This document shows positions 42,361 through 46,947 of a stretch of DNA of 46,947 bases, piece after piece; positions within the stretch are counted from its first letter, which is position 1, and each line of letters begins with the position of its first letter. The stretch is from JBCDGZ01 sp038750655 (GTDB taxonomy: Bacteria > Bacteroidota > Bacteroidia > Chitinophagales > Saprospiraceae), in the NCBI GenBank assembly GCA_038750655.1, contig JBCDGZ010000052.1:1-46947 (forward strand). The letters are read 5' to 3'. The notes under the pieces were generated by a model. It searched no databases and had not been told where the DNA came from. It saw nothing but the letters and a program-made list of their open reading frames with translations. A program made the translations under genes and the position numbers.

Positions 42361-42986
42361 GTCGATTTTTTCTTATAGTCCAGGATGCTCATTTTCTCTT
42401 GGCAGAAGGCAAAATCGACCGCTACATTAGAGGCGACTACCACCAAACGATCCCGCTTAAAGCGGCGGACCATTTCCAAATACCAATCGACTCCCTGTTG
42501 ATCCAGATTGGTCGTCGGTTCATCCAGCAACAGTATACGGGTATCCGAGCAAAAGGCCAGGGCCAGCTTGAGGCGCTGTTTCATTCCTGAAGAAAAGAAG
42601 CGAATTTCCTTATCGCGCGAAGACTGAAGCTGCATCAGCTCCAAAATGGCTTGGGGCTGGAGGCCATCCATCATAGGTTTGAAGCGGCCGTGAAAACGGA
42701 TGGCCTCAAGCAGCGTCAGCTCCTCGATCAGTTCGATGTAAGGAGCAGCGTAGCTGACGTGGGAGTAGACATTGTCGACATCCAGCGTTTTGCCGTCTAG
42801 TTGAAATTGAATGTTGCCTTTAGAAGGAGTAAGGTGGCCACAGAGGATTTTGAGGAAGGTCGACTTGCCGGAGCCGTTAGGCCCTGAGATGGCGTAAGCT
42901 GTACCGCTATTTAGTTCACAGCTAATATTTCTAAAAATCCACTCAAAACGGTAGCGTTTTCCAATATTATTCAAAGAAATTTTCAT
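42339..42986 (-). CDS. ABC transporter ATP-binding protein
   Basis: A 215-residue ABC ATPase: Walker A GPNGSGKST at 35-43, a Q-loop-region stretch, signature FFSSGMKQRLKLA (the usual LSGGQ is SSGMK), Walker B ILLLDEPTTNLD, and a switch region VASN in place of the usual His-containing loop. The missing switch His may lower ATPase activity. The start at the ATG at 42986 lies inside the end of lpxA (20-base overlap), and the longer frame would lie in lpxA. No permease is adjacent. In Bacteroidota such an ATPase near lpxA may serve lipid or LPS traffic, which is inference. Confidence 0.85.
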   Translation of the reverse strand: MKISLNNIGKRYRFEWIFRNISCELNSGTAYAISGPNGSGKSTFLKILCGHLTPSKGNIQFQLDGKTLDVDNVYSHVSYAAPYIELIEELTLLEAIRFHGRFKPMMDGLQPQAILELMQLQSSRDKEIRFFSSGMKQRLKLALAFCSDTRILLLDEPTTNLDQQGVDWYLEMVRRFKRDRLVVVASNVAVDFAFCQEKMSILDYKKKSTQASKKR

Positions 42987-43791
42987 TGGCGGTTTTGCTG
43001 CTGCCATTATAGTGACGTAAACCTTTGATGATGCCGCGATCAGCACCTCGAATGAAGGAGAGGATGTTTTCTCGCTCGGGCGTATCAATAACGGTGTCTT
43101 CGATGCGCTCTACGGCCTGCGAGGTATTATAGCCTCGGATGTAGAGGATGCGGTAAATATCTTGGATAGTATGGATTTGTTCTTTGGTAAAACCCCGTCT
43201 TTTTAAGCCGATGGAATTAACGCCGGCGTAGGATAGAGGCTCGCGGGCAGCTTTGACGTAAGGAGGAACATCCTTGCGGACCAATGAGCCTCCACCGACC
43301 ATCACGTGGTCACCGATCCGTACGAACTGATGAACGGCAGTTAGTCCGCCAAGAACAGTCCGGGGGCCGATTTCGATGTGTCCGGCCAGATTGACGCAAT
43401 TGGCCAGCACGCAATTTTCACCGATGATGCAGTCGTGAGCGATGTGGCAGTAGGCCATGATGAGGCTGTTACTGCCGATAACGGTCCGAAAGTTGGCGCG
43501 GGTACCCCGGTTGATGGTGCAGTATTCGCGGATGGTTACATTATCACCAATTTCCAGCAGGGATTGCTCGCCTTGAAATTTCAAGTCTTGAGGGACAGAG
43601 CCGACAATTGCACCAGGGAATATCTGGCAATTGCTGCCAATTCGAACCCCGTTCAAAACGCAAACATTGGGACCGATTCGGGTTCCGTCACCAATTACCA
43701 CGTCTGCCTCGATTGTAACGAAAGAGCCGATTTCTACGTTCTTTCCAATTTTGGCATCCGGGTGGATATTCCTTATTCCATTATTCATCAT
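42967..43791 (-). CDS. lpxA: UDP-N-acetylglucosamine acyltransferase
   Basis: A 274-residue LpxA, the first lipid A enzyme, moving a 3-hydroxyacyl chain from ACP to UDP-GlcNAc in the cytoplasm. Left-handed beta-helix hexapeptide repeats fill the first ~190 residues (IHPDAKIGKNVEIG, IGDGTRIGPN, VGSVPQDLKF), with MAYCHIAHDC holding the catalytic His, then LGGLTAVHQFVRIG and the C-terminal helical part (GVNSIGLKRRGFT). Length is normal. It overlaps the lpxC-fabZ stop by 11 bases and is overlapped in turn by the ABC ATPase start, so all three are translationally linked. Confidence 0.97.
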   Translation of the reverse strand: MMNNGIRNIHPDAKIGKNVEIGSFVTIEADVVIGDGTRIGPNVCVLNGVRIGSNCQIFPGAIVGSVPQDLKFQGEQSLLEIGDNVTIREYCTINRGTRANFRTVIGSNSLIMAYCHIAHDCIIGENCVLANCVNLAGHIEIGPRTVLGGLTAVHQFVRIGDHVMVGGGSLVRKDVPPYVKAAREPLSYAGVNSIGLKRRGFTKEQIHTIQDIYRILYIRGYNTSQAVERIEDTVIDTPERENILSFIRGADRGIIKGLRHYNGSSKTANENFFE

Positions 43792-45178
43792 CCGATCTCC
43801 TGATAATTTGTGCGGTTAATTCCCCTTCCGAAACAATTTTATTTCCAACGTAGGCCGTCCCTTGCATTTGGCAGATTCCTCGGCGAATGGGGCCCAGCAG
43901 CTCCATTTTGAGGATCACGGTATCACCGGGAACGACTTTATTTTTGAATTTGCAATTGTCGATTTTAATAAAGTAGGTGTCCCAGTTTTCAGGATCTTCA
44001 ACGGTTGAAAGGGCCAGGATACCTCCTGTTTGTGCCAGGGCTTCCATCTGAAGAACGCCGGGAAATACAGGGTTATTGGGAAAATGGCCCTGAAAGAAAT
44101 GCTCATTGAACGTCACATTCTTGATGCCCACAACGTGATTTTCCGATTGCTCAATAATCTTATCGACCAGTACAAAGGGATAGCGATGGGGCAATAACTT
44201 GAGAATATCGACGACGTTACAAAGCGGTTCAGCAGCAGGGTTATAGCGGGGCTTACCTTTGAGTTTGCGCTGCTCCTGCAATATCTTTTTGAGTATTTTG
44301 GCAAATTCGATATTAGCCGTATGCCCAGGCTTGGTCGCCATGATTTTACCCTTGATCGGACGCCCAACTAGAGCCAAATCGCCCAGTACATCCAAGAGCT
44401 TGTGGCGGGCCGGCTCGTTTTCGAAATATAGCTCGGTGGTATTGAGGATACCCGTTTTTTCTACCTTAATGCTGGGTCTTTCTAGCCTGCGGGCCAGGGC
44501 ATCTAGCTCTTCCTGGCTCACCATTCGGTCAACAATAACAATGGCATTGTCCAAATTGCCGCCCTTGATGAGGTTTTGGTTGAGGAGCTGATCCAATTCG
44601 TGTAAAAAGACGAAGGTACGACAGGGCGCGATCTGACTACTGTACTCCTCCATATTGTCTAAAGAAGCATACTGATGCCCCAGCACATTGGAGTTAAAAT
44701 CGATCATCGTAGTAATCTCGAAGCCTTCGGCGGGCAGGGCAAGCAATTCTGTCCCTGTCACTTCATCTTTATAAGAAATAGGTTCGACGATTTCGAAGTA
44801 TTCGCGTTCTGCGTCCTGCTCTTCGCGGCCGGCCTCTTCGATCTTTTCGACAAAGCTCTTGGCGCTGCCATCCATGATCGGCACTTCCGGGCCATCGATT
44901 TCGATCAACACATTATCCAGAGAGAGGCCAACGAGTGCCGACAGGGTATGCTCCACTGTACTCACCTGTGCTTTTCCACTTTTCAGCGTCGTTCCTCGGT
45001 TGGTAGAGATCACTCTACTGACATCTGCACTGATGATAGGGGCAGTTTCAAGATCAATCCGTTGAAACTTGTAGCCGTGGTTGACTGGTGCTGGTTGGAG
45101 GGTCATAGTGACTTCCTTGCCAGTATGTAGCCCTATTCCTTGGATGGTAACTGCCCTTTTTATAGTGTGTTGCTTCAT
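43781..45178 (-). CDS. Fused LpxC deacetylase / FabZ dehydratase
   Basis: A 465-residue two-enzyme protein. The first ~300 residues are LpxC, the zinc deacetylase that commits lipid A synthesis: TIQGIGLHTG, STVEHTLSALVGL with the zinc His, IDGPEVPIMDGS, and HKLLDVLGDLAL with later GHTANIEF. From ~320 comes FabZ, the 3-hydroxyacyl-ACP dehydratase of fatty-acid synthesis: LPHRYPFVLVDK with the catalytic His, HFFQGHFPNNPVFPGVLQMEALAQTGG with the catalytic Glu. This fusion is characteristic of Bacteroidota and links lipid A and fatty acid supply. It starts the lpxC-fabZ/lpxA/ABC operon, with a TATCTTTG box upstream. Confidence 0.97.
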   Translation of the reverse strand: MKQHTIKRAVTIQGIGLHTGKEVTMTLQPAPVNHGYKFQRIDLETAPIISADVSRVISTNRGTTLKSGKAQVSTVEHTLSALVGLSLDNVLIEIDGPEVPIMDGSAKSFVEKIEEAGREEQDAEREYFEIVEPISYKDEVTGTELLALPAEGFEITTMIDFNSNVLGHQYASLDNMEEYSSQIAPCRTFVFLHELDQLLNQNLIKGGNLDNAIVIVDRMVSQEELDALARRLERPSIKVEKTGILNTTELYFENEPARHKLLDVLGDLALVGRPIKGKIMATKPGHTANIEFAKILKKILQEQRKLKGKPRYNPAAEPLCNVVDILKLLPHRYPFVLVDKIIEQSENHVVGIKNVTFNEHFFQGHFPNNPVFPGVLQMEALAQTGGILALSTVEDPENWDTYFIKIDNCKFKNKVVPGDTVILKMELLGPIRRGICQMQGTAYVGNKIVSEGELTAQIIRRSDDE

Positions 45179-45208
45179 AAAACCTGTTTAGCTCCCTCAA
45201 ATTTCGGT

Positions 45209-45216
45209 CAAAGATA
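45209..45216 (-). promoter_or_regulatory. Putative -7 promoter element (TATCTTTG)
   Basis: The minus strand reads TATCTTTG, a full TAnnTTTG match, 30 bases before the lpxC-fabZ ATG. A TTTG occurs only 12 bases further upstream, so the -33 box is not convincing. The rest of the gap to 45408 holds no gene. Confidence 0.5.
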
Positions 45217-45408
45217 CAGTTTTTGCTCCAAACTCCATGTTTTGGACCATAGAAGTACTGAAGCAATTGATTTTAGCACTGCTATTAAAATTCAGCTCCT
45301 ATGAAACCAATTATTCTTGTCAGGAAGTCTAGGTTCAATTGAGGTTGGGACTTGTGTTAAAATGGCCTATTGGCAGTATTTGACCAACATTTTGTATTAA
45401 TAAGCCAC

Positions 45409-46842
45409 TCAAGCCACCCTTTTCTTCAACTGTAATGCAATCATTTCGAGTAATTGCTCAAATGGAATAATCTCGACAGCGAAGCCTTCTCCCATACGGA
45501 CAGGGTGGCTTTTCAATAATTCGATATAACGTTTGGCCTTTCTTTGCAGCGCAACGGGATGAAAGCTCACTTGTCGATGTGGCAGGAGGCAGAGGATTTT
45601 GATAAACCACTTGGCCCTACGGGTATCCGAGCTTTTGAGGTGGCGATAGCTATAGTCCTTCACCGCTTCGATGCGGTCGATAAATTTGCCCCGGTCTCTG
45701 GCCAAGTAAACCAGCAGCTCGGCGATGAGGATATTGATCTTGCTCCCTTGCTTATCTTCCTGCGCCCCGAAGGTTTCATTGAGGTATTTCCCCATTCGAA
45801 AGATTTTGTCCAGCTTCAGGTAGCCGGTGTGGGATAAGAAGCAGAGGTAGGCTTCGATGATGGCAAACTGCGCTCTGATGTCATCGATCTTGCACCGTTT
45901 ATTTTGTTGGTAAAGTTCGTAGGCGAGTGGGTATTGTCCGGCGTGGAGAGCGTTGAGGGTTTTGTAGTATTGGAGGATGCTGTGGTTGAAGGGCTTGTTT
46001 TCTGTGTATAGTTCGGCTGACTGATAACTCTCTTCGGCTTTGGTATATGCTCCGATGGCGGTTTGTGCAATTCCTTGGTTGTATAAAAGAAAGAAATGAT
46101 AGCTAGGATAAGCTCCTTCTTGGGTAGCAAAGAATCGTAGGGCTGTAGTACAATTAGCAATGAGCTCAATATATTCTCCTGTGTAAAGCCTGTATAGAAC
46201 ATTGATTGAAGCCTTTATAAAAGTAAACCTAACGCTCTCTCCTTTTTGTTTACTTAACTGCTGTATAGCTTCTAATAAAAAATCCTCTCTAACTATTGAG
46301 CGCGCTTGATCAACAATAATCTGATTGAAATAAAATTCACCTTGCTTTTCTGCAGTGTAATTATCAAGGTACTTCTGCACTTGTCCCGCATAATGCTGAA
46401 CACTTTTAATATTTCTGGAATAGTATGCATGATACCGATGTAAGATGCTTGATAATTCACAAGCCAGATAAGAAAAATCGTATTCAACAGCGATCTTATG
46501 GGCATCTTTAACCAACCGTATACCCTCCACTCTTGCTCCTTCGGATATAAATTTATGAGCAACGGTAAGTTTTTTTTGACATTCATCATATTTTTTTTTC
46601 ACTAAACTGCCACCTTTCGCATTACTGATCAGAAAGAGTACTTGCATAATTTTCACAGCATTGGCCTTTCGTTTTCTGTAATAGCTATCATTATGCTTTC
46701 CCTCACAAATATGCTCCTTAAAAGCTTCCTCTGTCAAGAAGTTATGTGCCCTGAATTGATCAATAAATTCTCTCGGTTTACCTGATATATGCTCAAATAG
46801 TGCAGGAGTAATGCCCGAAAAATAGGATTTCAAACCTTTCAT
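45409..46842 (-). CDS. TPR-like helical protein of unknown function
   Basis: A 477-residue cytoplasmic protein without signal or membrane segment. It is all-helical with Tyr/Ala-spaced pairs typical of TPR-like repeats (YLACELSSILHRYHAYY, LYNQGIAQTAIGAYTKAEESY, ILQYYKTLNALHAGQYPLAYELY), suggesting a protein-binding scaffold. Bacteroidota carry families of such proteins with unknown roles. The first ~210 residues (46200-46842) are clearly more AT-rich than the C-terminal half. It has no close operon partner; lpxC-fabZ lies 230 bases further along. The scaffold description is supported; function is not known. Confidence 0.7.
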   Translation of the reverse strand: MKGLKSYFSGITPALFEHISGKPREFIDQFRAHNFLTEEAFKEHICEGKHNDSYYRKRKANAVKIMQVLFLISNAKGGSLVKKKYDECQKKLTVAHKFISEGARVEGIRLVKDAHKIAVEYDFSYLACELSSILHRYHAYYSRNIKSVQHYAGQVQKYLDNYTAEKQGEFYFNQIIVDQARSIVREDFLLEAIQQLSKQKGESVRFTFIKASINVLYRLYTGEYIELIANCTTALRFFATQEGAYPSYHFFLLYNQGIAQTAIGAYTKAEESYQSAELYTENKPFNHSILQYYKTLNALHAGQYPLAYELYQQNKRCKIDDIRAQFAIIEAYLCFLSHTGYLKLDKIFRMGKYLNETFGAQEDKQGSKINILIAELLVYLARDRGKFIDRIEAVKDYSYRHLKSSDTRRAKWFIKILCLLPHRQVSFHPVALQRKAKRYIELLKSHPVRMGEGFAVEIIPFEQLLEMIALQLKKRVA

Positions 46843-46926
46843 AATAATTAGTTCATAATAGTTTGAGAAAGAGTATGCTTACAAAGCACATCTATCATAA
46901 CACAAATCACACGATAATCACGCTGT

Positions 46927-46934
46927 TACTTTTG
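46927..46934 (+). promoter_or_regulatory. Possible -7 promoter element for a gene beyond the window
   Basis: TACTTTTG on the plus strand matches TAnnTTTG close to the window end and could serve a gene divergent from the TPR-like gene. No -33 element or start codon can be seen before the sequence ends. Confidence 0.3.
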
Positions 46935-46947
46935 TAGCTACCAAAGT

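Overview
The window looks like chromosomal DNA of a Bacteroidota bacterium, most likely of the Saprospiria (Lewinella-like) branch. The evidence is a giant secreted protein ending in a type IX secretion (T9SS) sorting domain, a fused LpxC-FabZ gene followed by lpxA, an ECF sigma/FecR/TonB-receptor cascade, DUF3667- and DUF4836-type proteins, an EAD11-type domain, and repeated TAnnTTTG elements, the Bacteroidota -7 promoter box, ahead of genes. No rRNA, tRNA, CRISPR array, integrase or transposase was seen.

Region 1 (1-4.4 kb) is the accessory part. It is clearly AT-rich up to about 2 kb. It starts with the tail of a gene whose paralogue lies at 2625-2921. Between the two copies sit a Xre/RES toxin-antitoxin pair, whose antitoxin carries a very long unrecognised N-terminal extension, and two adjoining gene remnants: the end of a sugar transferase with an internal stop, and the end of an outer-membrane receptor. 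A two-gene unit of unknown function and an ECF sigma factor with a C-terminal extension follow.

Region 2 (4.6-14.1 kb, all minus strand) holds envelope genes: a polyprenyl-phosphate sugar transferase, lipoproteins, a GDPD-like phosphodiesterase, a small barrel-like protein, a Gfo/Idh oxidoreductase, a DUF4836-like protein and an erythromycin-esterase-like protein. Region 3 (14.6-22.0 kb) is one 2452-residue T9SS-exported protein with 14 tandem HYR-like modules, closed by a strong terminator.

Region 4 (22.0-25.6 kb) is a minus-strand AraC regulator / aldehyde dehydrogenase / short-chain dehydrogenase cluster with a 21-bp-spaced direct repeat upstream. Region 5 (25.8-29.3 kb) is a tight pair: a secreted M14 carboxypeptidase and a protein with an EAD11-like N-terminus. 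Region 6 (29.4-34.3 kb) is a cell-surface signalling cassette (ECF sigma, FecR, STN-type TonB receptor) ending in a 46-residue double-glycine peptide gene; a divergent small gene shares the sigma gene's leader sequence. Region 7 (34.3-45.2 kb) is mostly housekeeping: alaS, an M23 peptidase, a DUF3667 protein, gatB, a MerR regulator, a beta-hydroxyacid dehydrogenase, an ABC ATPase, lpxA and lpxC-fabZ. The window ends with a helical, TPR-like protein of unknown function.

The best candidates for something undescribed are the long-antitoxin Xre/RES module, the FecR cascade with its orphan GG peptide and mirrored leader, and the peptidase/EAD11 pair. All calls rest on reading motifs by eye; no database search was run.
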